Shown here in pieces: positions 12,513 through 23,549 of a stretch of 64,000 nt of DNA. Both the position numbers and the translations under genes were made by a program. The stretch is from Dactylis glomerata (Eukaryota > Streptophyta > Magnoliopsida > Poales > Poaceae): NCBI GenBank assembly GCA_007115705.1, contig QXEO01000382.1, positions 7,965,318 to 8,029,317 of the forward strand. Direction: 5' to 3'. The notes under the pieces are model-generated. The model was not told the origin of the DNA. It was given only the letters and a program-made list of their open reading frames with translations, and ran no database searches. Numbering within the stretch: the stretch's first letter is position 1; the number at the start of each line of letters is the position of its first letter.

Positions 12513-12905
12513 CACTACTAGGAAAACAGCTATAGGTGGAAGACTTACCCGTAGCGCATATAGCAAGTGGTGCGCTGCGGCTATTTAGCCGTAGCGCACC
12601 CTGCACAGTGCGCTGCTGCTATACACATTACCCGCAGCGCACCAGAGCTAAGCGTGCGCTACGGCTATTCGTAGACCTGGACGGCCGTTTTTCCTAAGCT
12701 TACCCGTAGCGCACCCTTCGAGAATGCGCTACGGGTAGTTAGTGTTACCCGTAGCGCATTCACGAGAGGTGCGCTACGGGTAAGTTTAGGAGAGACGTAT
12801 AGGCATAATCCCAGGTTACCCATAGCGCATTGTATAGACATGCGCTACGGGTAAGTTCTCTACCCGCAGCGCATATCCATCCAATGCGCTACGGGTAACC
12901 TGGGA
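12513..12905 (+). repeat. Left terminal repeat and subterminal repeat array of the CACTA
   Basis: After the terminal repeat, the motif ACCCGTAGCGCA and its inverse TGCGCTACGGGT alternate about every 20-50 bp, so neighbouring copies can pair as hairpins. In En/Spm such arrays bind the element's own DNA-binding protein and are needed for excision. That role is known for the family and inferred here. Confidence 0.85.
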
Positions 12906-13507
12906 TGCTTATTTTTAAGGCATGAAGCCACCTAGCTCCAATCATTGCCCCCCTTCTTCCTCCTCCATTCACCACTAGATCTGGTCGTCCCCCTCCTCCT
13001 CCCCAACCTAATTTCATCATTCTTCCATCTATTTTAGCTTATTAAAGCTACTTTGGTTGGTAGATATATGAGTGCAATGTCTACTAACCTTTAGATATCA
13101 CTTTATTACTATCTCGTGCACACACACACTCTCGTTCTCTCGTGTCGCGGTATCGTCTATAATAGGTGAGTAATATGAGGACATCGGTGTGTGGCATCGG
13201 TGTTTGTATGCCCTACGGGTATGCTTGTAGGTGTGTCATTATTGTTTGTATGTATGCATGCTTGTGTGGCATCGGAACACGTTTGTATGTATGAATTCTT
13301 ATTTGTTTGGATCCAAATATGATGATTTACCGATGGTGCCAATGTTGTTATGCCGAAATGTTGATTTACTTCCATTTCGGTATATTTTGGCACCACGGAT
13401 AGGTCCATTTTTAGGCAAGGTCATGCCGAAATTTTTGGACGACTATGTGTGTATTTGGCCGGTTCTAAGATATTCTCTTGCTCCATATATATGTATACCA
13501 GGCAACC

Positions 13508-15133
13508 ATGGTCCGGTTGATGAATGAAGGCACAGTGGCAAGATATATGAAAGCCGCGACGCACGACATGATTCGAAATAACCAGACGGAGATAAAGTGT
13601 CCGTGTCACAAATGCAAACTGAAGTGCTATATCGACCCTTATTCCGGGCAACTGCAGAGCCACCTGCTCTCTCGCGGTTTCATGGATGGCTACACTCGGT
13701 GGATAAGTGACGAAGATGATGACAACGTCCATGGAGCGGCGATGGGAAATGACGAGGAAGGGCATGGTGGTGACGAAGATTTTCCCGGTCATGATGAAGG
13801 CGGAGAAGATGCCGGACATGGTGGAGAAGATCAAGATGCCGGACATGGTGAAGAAGATCAAGATGCCGGACATGGTGAAGAAGATCAAGATGCCGGAGCA
13901 GATGGAACACCGTCAGGTAGCTGGGTGCAGAACCCTTACGTTCAAGCACTACTTCTCAAGCCGACAAGCAACGCGCGGGATGCCGCTAGAGAGAAAGCCA
14001 AGCTGGCGAGCCTAGAGAAGGACGCGGTTACTCCATTGTATGCAGGATGCAGGCCCGGGGATACACGTTTGGATGTCACGCTCAGGGCACTGCAGATGAA
14101 GGCAAGACACAAATGGACCGACAAAAGCTTTGACGAAAACATGGCATTCTGGCAGGAGCGTCTTCCCGAGGGGAACAAGTGTCCAACTAGTATCGAGGAG
14201 GCCAAGAAAATCGTGTGCCCTCTTGATTTACCTCACGTGAGATACCATGCTTGCATTAATGATTGCATCATTTATCGGCGAGAAGATGCGGAGAGAAACA
14301 CATGTCCGGTGTGTGGCGCATCTCGATACAAGAGTGGGAAGAAAGCTCCTCGAAAGGTAGTATGGTACTTTCCGATCACTCCTCGTCTACAGCGATATTT
14401 TGCAGACCCTAAGGAAGCAAAGCTTATGCGCTGGCACGCGGAAAGGAAGAAGCCAAAAGATGATGACGATGATGATCAGGAGGACATGATACTGAGACAC
14501 CCTTCAGATGCTAGCCAGTGGAAGGCATTGGACATCGAGTGCCCAGAATTTGGTAATGATCCAAGGAACGTCAGGTTGGGTGTGAGCACCGATGGACTCA
14601 ATCCGTTTGGCAGCCAGAGCAGCACCCATAGTACCTGGCCCATATTTGTATGGATGTATAACCTACCCCCCTGGCTGTGCATGAAGAGGAGGTACATACA
14701 AATGACTATGCTAATTCAAGGTCCAAAACAACCGGGAAATGACATCCAACTGTATCTCGGTCTGCTGACAGAGGAACTAGCCACGTTATGGGACACACCA
14801 CCCAATACATGGGATGCCGTCGCACAAGATTATTTTCCTATGAGAGCCGCGTTGATCACGACGGTGCATGACTATCTCGGTTGCGGATATGTCTCGGGGC
14901 AGGTGGTCCACGGATATTGTGCCTGTATTCGGTGCATGGATGACACAACATATCACCAGCTACAGAAAGATCCCGGTTCTTCGAAGACCGTGTTCCTTGG
15001 GCATCGAAGGTGGCTTCGCAAGGATGACTCATGGAGAAAACGCAAAGATCTGTTCAATGGTAAAATTGAGATCCGAGATCCCCCATGTCTAAGGAGCGGC
15101 GACGAAATCGATGAGTTGTTGACAAGTTGGCCA
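13508..15133 (+). pseudogene. TNP2-type CACTA transposase, 5' half
   Basis: The transposase cuts the element's ends and acts in the nucleus. The ATG at 13508 follows a plausible splice acceptor (TACCAG at 13501), with a donor in the leader near 13166. The segment opens with a transposase-associated zinc-binding region (CPCHKCKLKC, H about 20 residues later, then GYTRW). An acidic linker with a 9-residue repeat follows. The Transposase_21 core contains GVSTDGLNPFG (a likely catalytic Asp) and a second cysteine motif, CPVCG. The frame is open throughout 1.6 kb and is broken only by the Angela-type element at 15134. It continues at 23550 after the duplicated GGCCA. Confidence 0.9.
13808..13898 (+). 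repeat. 27-bp minisatellite inside TNP2
   Basis: Three full tandem units (13808, 13835, 13862) plus ten bases of a fourth. Each encodes DAGHGEEDQ or a close variant, and the repeats keep the reading frame. They lengthen the acidic linker between the zinc-binding and catalytic parts. Confidence 0.9.
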
Positions 15134-16863
15134 TGAAGGGTTTCGCAGCATAGTAAATCAAAAATTTTCCTACGGATGCGAACAAGAAAGCCAAGATCTA
15201 ATCTAGGAGATGTAATCAACGAGAGAGGTAGATGAGATCTTCATACCCTTGAAGATATCGCACAGCGGTAACGTTCAAGAGAACGTGGTTGACGTAGTCG
15301 TACTCGCCGTCTCCTCCTCGCGATCCGATCCGATCCTACGCCGCAAGTGGCGGCGCCTCCGAGAGTTGCACACGTGCGGTGCAGCGACGTCTCCACCTTC
15401 CTTGGTCCAGCAAGTATGGTGGAGAGATAGATTGGATCAGCAGCACGACGGCGTGGTGCTTTATGGTGGAGAGTTTCTGCGGCAGGGCTTCGCCTACGCG
15501 CAGTCGGGAGAGAGAGAGAGGGAGGGCAGCAGTTGGCGGCTAGGGTTTGGGTCTTGGGGTGAGGGAGGGCTGCGCCCCTGCCCCCCTTATATGGGGGGCT
15601 GGGCGGCCAGCTTGGTCCCTCCTCCAATCCCTAGCCGACTTGGATAAGGAAGAGTGGGGGGCAAGTTTCCCCCCCTTCCTTATTTGAAGATTCCTTTAGG
15701 GTTTCCCCTTGGGCTTGGCCGGCTGGGCCTTAGGGGCCTTGTGAACCTGGCCCAAGGCGGCCAGGGCACTTCCCCTTAGGCCCACGCAGGCCTCCGTCAA
15801 GTGGGCCCACGTTGGTCCCACTCCGGAACCTTCTAGAACCTTCCGGTACAATACCGATAAACTCCGAAACCTTTCCGGAATCCAAAAACTGCTTTCCTTT
15901 ATATGAATCTTATTCTCCGGACCATTCCGGAACCTCTCGTGACGTCCTGGATCTCATCCGAGACTCCGAACTAAAACTCATAAACCAATTATCCATTCTA
16001 TCCTAGCGTCGATGCACGTTAAGTGTGTGACCCTACGGGTTCGAGAATATGCAGACATGATCTTCTATCAATAATCAATAGCGGGATCTGGAAACCCATA
16101 TTGACTCCCACATATTCATCGATGATCATATCGGATGAACCACGATGTCAGGATTCAATTAATCCCGTATATGTATTCCCTTCGTCACACGATATTTTAC
16201 TCGCCCGAGATTTGATCGTCGGTATCGCCATACCTAGTTCAATCTCGTTCACAGCAAGTACTTTACTCGTTCCGTAATCCGATATCACTTCGTGATTAAC
16301 TCCTTAACCACATGCTTGCAAGCGGTGTTGATATCGATTACCGAGTGGGCCCGAAGTATATCTCTCCGACTTGGGAGGGACAAATTCCATCTCGATACAT
16401 ACAACCCAACAAATACTTTCCGATCACCTGAGAGACACCTTTATTATCACCCTCACATAGGATGACGTTTGATGACCTCAAAGCTTTCTTCCGATACTAG
16501 GGAGTTGTATTATCTCATGGTCTAAGTAATACAATACATGACATAAGAAAAGCTTCGCAAAGATGAACACGATGACACGATCTAATTGCTCTGCTTTATT
16601 TGGGTCTGTCCATCACATCATTCTCCTAATGATATGATCTCATTATTAATTGACAACTCATGTCTATGGTTAGGAAACCTTAACCATCATTAATCAATGA
16701 GCTAGTCTAGTAGAGGCGTACTAGGGACACGGTGTTGTTCATAAACCACACAAGTATTAATGTTTCCGCTTAATACAATTATAGCATGGAGTATAAACAT
16801 TATCATGAACAAGAAATATGATAATAACAATATTATTATTGCCTCTAGGGCATATTTCCTTCA
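15134..16863 (-). repeat. 3' LTR of the Angela-type element
   Basis: About 1730 bp, almost identical to 21814-23544. The left boundary TGAAGGG at 15134 abuts the GGCCA duplication. The right boundary ...CCTTCA abuts the polypurine tract. Confidence 0.95.
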
Positions 16864-16869
16864 GTCTCC

Positions 16870-19430
16870 CACTTGCACTAGAGTCAATAATCTAGTCATA
16901 CTTGCGCCTTTAACACCTATGGCATTCCGGTGTTATTCATACGCCTTGCACGTGGTAAACCTTATCTACGGGTCTGACACTTTCAGGTCCGTTTGTATTT
17001 GCATATTATTTTGCGTCAGCACGCATTTCTCATCTTCTATGAGATGGCATCGTATAAACTTAGTCTTCTGGTGAGACTTTTGTATCTTAGCCGAGACTAT
17101 GTTGTCACTATTGTCATACAATAGAACTACATAGTACTAGCACACTTAGAAAAATAGCGATATCCACCGTGCGTCGAAATACTCATTGGTCCGCACACAT
17201 CGGTATGTATGATTTCCAATAAGTCCGTTGCTCGCTCCATTATTCCGGAGAACGGGGTTTTGATCATCTTGCCCATGAGGCATGGCTCGCACGTGTCAAA
17301 TGATTCAAAATCAAGAGACTCCAAAAGTCCATCAGAATGGAGTTTCTTCATGCGTTTTACGCCAATATGACCTAGACGACGGTGCCACAAAGAAGTTGGA
17401 TTATCACTATCTACTTTGCATCTTTATGCCGCTTCTAAAGCGATTATATACTTAGCCCTCGTTGCAGTGTCCGCCACAATATTAACATTGGAACTCATCC
17501 AAGTTATCATGGAACTTTCTTCCATCTTATTATGCCACCTTCTAACTCAAAACAAATAGCTTAAAATTGAGATAAAATTTTACTTGTATGTGTGACAAAG
17601 CCAATGTAACTCATTGCAATGAACCATTTGTCACTTCTGCATACAGAACATATTCTTACTTCTTCAAAAGTGCATAAGAATATCTTTACTATTGTCCAAC
17701 GATCATCATATAAATGCTATAACCTTTAGAGCATTGGACACATCCGGATCTACATATCATGGTATACAAGATTGATAAAATCATTCTTGTGGTTTCACTC
17801 ATCAAGTGTCAAAACAATTGATTCTTGCTCCAACCTCTTCCATGCAATAAGAACCATTCTTATTGTTTCCATATTGAACAAATTCAATATTTCATCTATG
17901 TACTCTGGCAAAACTATATTAACGCCTCAATCTATCTGTATAGACATTGATGCTTAATATTCTGGTTTTACCTAAGTCTTTCATCAAAAACTAATTTTAA
18001 TGAAAACTTAACAATATCAAGAAAAACACATAATTTCTAATGAACGATATGTCATCTACATAAAGCATTAGAAATATGTCTTAGCGCTCCCACTTACTTT
18101 CTTGTAATACAAGCATCTTCAAATATCTTGATGAAATTAACACTTTAACATTTTCATCATTGAAGATTCCAACTTCGCTATGCTTTCTTCTACCATAGAA
18201 GTTTGCATACATATCTAGCAACCTTTGAATTAACAAAACCCATTGGGTCGTGTCAGGTACACGTCCTTGGTGTGCATTCCGGTAGAGGAATGTTGTTTCA
18301 TTTATTCAACTAACATATCTCGATATGTAATTGTTGCTAGAATAATTCATATGACGAAGTCAGGGCCCATCATCGCTTCTTTGTATATTGTTGGTTATTA
18401 TTATCTAATAATATCTCGTCCTCAAATCTTGCTATTTGATTACGACCAACTTGGTTAAATAGGAACTTCGATGTCGTGACTACAACATATTGTAGACGCG
18501 TGAGCTATGAATGCAGTTGCCGCTTCCAGAACATATTCTGGTGCTGCACTACTCTGATCAACTTGCTCAGATTCAATAACCTCATCAAGTTCTATCTTCT
18601 TCCCACTTAAACCTTTCGCGAAAAACTCCTTCATAAGAAATTCACTTCTTTTAGTGACAATCACCTTTAATTGGGTTTATGGCAGAAGAAACACCCATCG
18701 ACATTCTTTGGGATAACCTACAAAGATTTACTAATCCAATTTTGGTTGTAAACATTTTACACATATGCCTTGCATACCAAAATTCAAGAAAAGACAACTA
18801 TAACTTGTATGGTGTCATTTCGGCAGATTATGATGGCACTCTATTCAGTGAAAAGCGGTAGTCTCTAAAGCATAATCCACAAATTATATTGGTAGTTTAT
18901 TTTATTATTGATCTAACCATGTCAAACAAGGTTTGATTACATCCATCGAAAACTCCATACTCCTATGGTGTTTATCACGATGCAAGTTTGTGGAACAATT
19001 CCTCTAACTCTTAGATGTTTGCTAAACTTGTAACTCAAATATTCTTCTTTATGATCTAATCATACAACTTGAATATTCTTGTTACAACAATTTTCACTTC
19101 ATAAATTGAACAATTTCAATTGTTTCATACTTCTATCTCATCAAGTAGATATACCATACAACTATTCGAGTCATTGATGAAATAGAAAATATACCACTCT
19201 CAACTTCACACATGAACTACATACATCAACATGTACGATCTCCATGTAGTTAGTCGCTTGTTCTTTCTATGGCCCACGAACGGAGTTTAATCATCTTTAG
19301 GAAAAGTCTCACAAGCGTCAATCAATTCAAAATCAAATGACTCGAAAATCTATCAATATAGAATTTCTTTCATGTTTTGTTTCCAATATGACTTAAACGG
19401 CGGTGTCACATATAAGTGAAATTTGTTTTG
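16870..19430 (-). pseudogene. Decayed copia pol (integrase start, linker, RT, RNase H)
   Basis: Reading the minus strand from right to left I see: a degraded gag-pre-integrase segment near 19430-19260; a linker ORF (18664-18455, with LMKEFFAKGLSGKKIELDEV) typical of the region between integrase and RT; an RT active-site remnant YVDDI at 18063-18049; an RNase H remnant VADTATRAKYIIALEAA (about 17478-17430); and an RNase H C-terminal remnant with SHQKTKF (about 17130-16870). Stops and frameshifts are frequent. The order is normal except for the insert at 17127-17400 inside RNase H. Confidence 0.65.
17127..17400 (-). other. Well-preserved gag-pre-integrase segment lying within the RNase H region
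   Basis: The 88-codon ORF (17390-17127) reads MWHRRLGHIGVKRMKKL... with paired Cys at CEPCLMGK and then IIHTDVCGPMS, the start of the integrase core with its first Asp. This is the HHCC zinc domain that should lie upstream of RT. Here it lies between the two halves of the RNase H remnant, and a second, degraded copy is in the normal place near 19260-19430. It is much better preserved than its surroundings. Confidence 0.7.
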
Positions 19431-20138
19431 TCTTGCGACCTTTAGCATCAGTGTTATAAATGTATATTTCACCAACAAGATAATAATAATCTATCCATCG
19501 ATTATGGAAGATGGTAATAATTTGAACAACCATTGCTCTCATAATACCGGAACAAAATAACAATTATTAAGTTCTTAACAAATCTAGAAGGCTAGGTTTT
19601 ATGCCAACGAAAAACATAATAACACACTTATTTGTTTCTCGATACGCATTGTTACCACATTCTTTTGCTAGTTACTTAGGGGCCATCGTAGTTCTTGTAT
19701 TGTTGCTTTGTATGACATTTCATACCAACAATCTAGTATCCAATACCCAAGAATTATGTACTAGCAAAGAATACATCTATAACATGTATATCATTTATAT
19801 ACCTGAGATGGAATTTTCCAGTCTTTTACTTTTCTACCAAATATTTTGCAGATCCTATTTAGCATTTCCTCTCTATTTAGAAGAATCTATCGACATCAAT
19901 AGTGGCATCAATCATTTGACACATAGTCCAAAGGATGCTAGTCAAATACTAATAGCCTTGGATTTTGCACTTTGAAGTGGATCGCCATCATCATATGATT
20001 GGTATTCTTCCAGATTCCATTCTTTAGTATTCTTTTGGTATAGCAAAACCATTTAGCCAATACCTTTTCATTCATCCTATCATGACATCTTTCATGATGA
20101 AACTACTATAGCTTATAAGGATGAATGCAAGTATAATA

Positions 20139-20339
20139 TTAGTTCCCAAACTTTTGGGTGATCGGGATGCCTAGCATCTTCAATTTTCGCACATAGTCAT
20201 ACAATATGAGCATATGTTCTTTTACTAAATTATACTTCATCATTTTGCAAACAATCAAAGTTTTAGATATCAAATATCTTTCACTTCTTATTTGTTTCTG
20301 AAACAATTCTTTCAGCTCGATGATCACTTTGATTCTCAA
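20139..20339 (-). pseudogene. Gag (UBN2) remnant of the Angela-type element
   Basis: A 66-codon fragment with ERYLISKTLIVCKM, VKEHMLILYDYVRKL and LGIPI, in the order of copia gag (a helix ending CKM, then the VSEHV-like segment and the L..LGFPI-like segment). No complete gag frame surrounds it. Confidence 0.55.
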
Positions 20340-21800
20340 ACAATTTTGAAGATCAATTTATCATGAAGGCAAACATATGATCTTTAGATACTAAACTTGA
20401 ATCGTTGCTCTTAGATTAATACAATTTATTCAATCGTATGAAGCAAGCAAGATTTGCTAAAGTTTGCAATAGGACTTAATCTTTAGTCTTGACATTAAAC
20501 GGCACTAGACCGAAAAGTGACTATCCAGAATTCTATAGTTCTTTTAACTCAATTAAAACTAAGTGTCGGTGGAAAACGGTTGCCAAAGACTACAACGACT
20601 TATGCAAATACACTAAGATTTAGTTCAAGATAATTAGTTCAAGTTAATCAAATTATTAATGAACTCCCACTAAATTCAACATTCCTCAAAGTTGTTTAGT
20701 GAAGCATGATCCAAATTCACTACACCGAGACCGATCATCACGTGAATGATGTAGCTTTAATGGTGAACATCAACATGTTGATCATATCATCCATATGACT
20801 CATGCTTGACCTTTCGGTCCGTGTGTTCCGAGGCCATGTCTGTACATGCTAGGCTCGTCAAGTCAAACCCAAGTATCTCCGCATGTGCAAATACTGGCTT
20901 GCACCCGTTGTATGTGAACGTAGAGTTTATAGCACCCGATCATCACGAGATGCTTGAACACGACGAACTTTCGCAACGGCGCATACGAGGGGAGAACACA
21001 ATTTTATCTTGATCTTTAAGTGAGGAATCATCTTATAATGCTACCGTCGCGATCTAAGCATAATAAGATACATAAAAGGATAAACATCACATGCATATAA
21101 TTTTATGTGACATGGTATAGCCAATCTCCGCGCCATGATCTCCATCTTGTGCGCACCGGCATGATCTCCATCATTCCACCATGATTGCCTCCACCACGAA
21201 TAGCAACTACAACTATTGCTAACTACTTAGCGATAAAGTAAAGCTATTACATGGCGTATAAGAAGTTGACACGCAGGTCATACACAATTATAAAGACAAC
21301 CATATGGCTCCTGCCGGTTGTGAACTCATCGACATGCAAGTCGTGAAAGATTACAAAACATGATCATCGCATACATCACATATATCACATCACATCTTGT
21401 GGCCATACCATATCACAAAACACTCCCTGCAAAAACAAGTTAGACGCCTCTACTTTGTTGTTGCAAGTTTTACGTGGCTTATGGGAGTAGCAAGCTAAGA
21501 ACGATTCTTACCTACAAAAAGCCACAACGGTGATATTATGGTTGCTAACATCCGATGTAAATCCCATGACTACTATAGTGAGAGAAACTGGCATCCACCA
21601 GCCGCATGTATGGAACAAGCCACACGTCAAGTGCGGAGCCGGTCTCGCGAACGCGGTCGCGTAAAGTTGGCCTGGACCGCTTCGATCTCACTATACCGCG
21701 CCATAAGAGATACACAACAAGAGGTTTGCAACAGAAAACATCAACGCCCGCAACAAGCATGTTGCGTTCTACTCGTGAAACACATCTACGCATAGATCTA

Positions 21801-21812
21801 GCTCTGATACCA
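21801..21812 (-). other. Primer-binding site of the Angela-type element
   Basis: TGGTATCAGAGC on the minus strand, one base inside the 5' LTR, complementary to initiator Met tRNA. Confidence 0.9.
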
Positions 21813-21813
21813 C

Positions 21814-23544
21814 TGAAGGGTTTCGCAGCATAGTAAATCAAAAATTTTCCTACGGATGCGAACAAGAAAGCCAAGATCTAATCTAGGAGATGTAATCAAC
21901 GAGAGAGGTAGATGAGATCTTCATACCCTTGAAGATATCGCACAGCGGTAACGTTCAAGAGAACGTGGTTGACGTAGTCGTACTCGCCGTCTCCTCCTCG
22001 CGATCCGATCCGATCCTACGCCGCAAGTGGCGGCGCCTCCGAGAGTTGCACACGTGCGGTGCAGCGACGTCTCCACCTTCCTTGGTCCAGCAAGTATGGT
22101 GGAGAGATAGATTGGATCAGCAGCACGACGGCGTGGTGCTTTATGGTGGAGAGTTTCTGCGGCAGGGCTTCGCCTACGCGCAGTCGGGAGAGAGAGAGAG
22201 GGAGGGCAGCAGTTGGCGGCTAGGGTTTGGGTCTTGGGGTGAGGGAGGGCTGCGCCCCTGCCCCCCCTTATATGGGGGGCTGGGCGGCCAGCTTGGTCCC
22301 TCCTCCAATCCCTAGCCGACTTGGATAAGGAAGAGTGGGGGGCAAGTTTCCCCCCCTTCCTTATTTGAAGATTCCTTTAGGGTTTCCCCTTGGGCTTGGC
22401 CGGCTGGGCCTTAGGGGCCTTGTGCACCTGGCCCAAGGCGGCCAGGGCACTTCCCCTTAGGCCCACGCAGGCCTCCGTCAAGTGGGCCCACGTTGGTCCC
22501 ACTCCGGAACCTTCTAGAACCTTCCGGTACAATACCGATAAACTCCGAAACCTTTCCGGAATCCAAAAACTGCTTTCCTTTATATGAATCTTATTCTCCG
22601 GACCATTCCGGAACCTCTCGTGACGTCCTGGATCTCATCCGAGACTCCGAACTAAAACTCATAAACCAATTATCCATTCTATCCTAGCGTCGATGCACGT
22701 TAAGTGTGTGACCCTACGGGTTCGAGAATATGCAGACATGATCTTCTATCAATAATCAATAGCGGGATCTGGAAACCCATATTGACTCCCACATATTCAT
22801 CGATGATCATATCGGATGAACCACGATGTCAGGATTCAATTAATCCCGTATATGTATTCCCTTCGTCACACGATATTTTACTCGCCCGAGATTTGATCGT
22901 CGGTATCGCCATACCTAGTTCAATCTCGTTCACAGCAAGTACTTTACTCGTTCCGTAATCCGATATCACTTCGTGATTAACTCCTTAACCACATGCTTGC
23001 AAGCGGTGTTGATATCGATTACCGAGTGGGCCCGAAGTATATCTCTCCGACTTGGGAGGGACAAATTCCATCTCGATACATACAACCCAACAAATACTTT
23101 CCGATCACCTGAGAGACACCTTTATTATCACCCTCACATAGGATGACGTTTGATGACCTCAAAGCTTTCTTCCGATACTAGGGAGTTGTATTATCTCATG
23201 GTCTAAGTAATACAATACATGACATAAGAAAAGCTTCGCAAAGATGAACACGATGACACGATCTAATTGCTCTGCTTTATTTGGGTCTGTCCATCACATC
23301 ATTCTCCTAATGATATGATCTCATTATTAATTGACAACTCATGTCTATGGTTAGGAAACCTTAACCATCATTAATCAATGAGCTAGTCTAGTAGAGGCGT
23401 ACTAGGGACACGGTGTTGTTCATAAACCACACAAGTATTAATGTTTCCGCTTAATACAATTATAGCATGGAGTATAAACATTATCATGAACAAGAAATAT
23501 GATAATAACAATATTATTATTGCCTCTAGGGCATATTTCCTTCA
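21814..23544 (-). repeat. 5' LTR of the Angela-type element
   Basis: About 1731 bp, near-identical to 15134-16863, ending ...TTTCCTTCA before the second GGCCA. Confidence 0.95.
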
Positions 23545-23549
23545 GGCCA

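Larger units (their letters stand above)
15134..23544 (-). mobile_element. Angela-type copia LTR retrotransposon, young but defective
   Basis: LTRs at 15134-16863 and 21814-23544, a perfect 5-bp duplication GGCCA on both sides (15129-15133 and 23545-23549), an initiator-Met primer site and a polypurine tract (AAGTGGGAGAC on the minus strand next to 16863). The LTR begins TGAAGGAAATATGCCC and ends CCCTTCA, as in the BARE/WIS/Angela group. By eye the LTRs differ by one substitution (AACC/CACC near 15742/22420) and one C-run indel, so insertion was very recent. The interior keeps only decayed gag and pol pieces, so it was mobilised by a helper. 20340-21800 is AT-rich leader with no gene seen. 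Confidence 0.93.

Noticed and set aside
12548..12900. Possible CRISPR-like array of short repeats
   Set aside because: Repeats alternate in orientation with irregular spacers and recur at both transposon ends; they are CACTA subterminal repeats in a plant genome.
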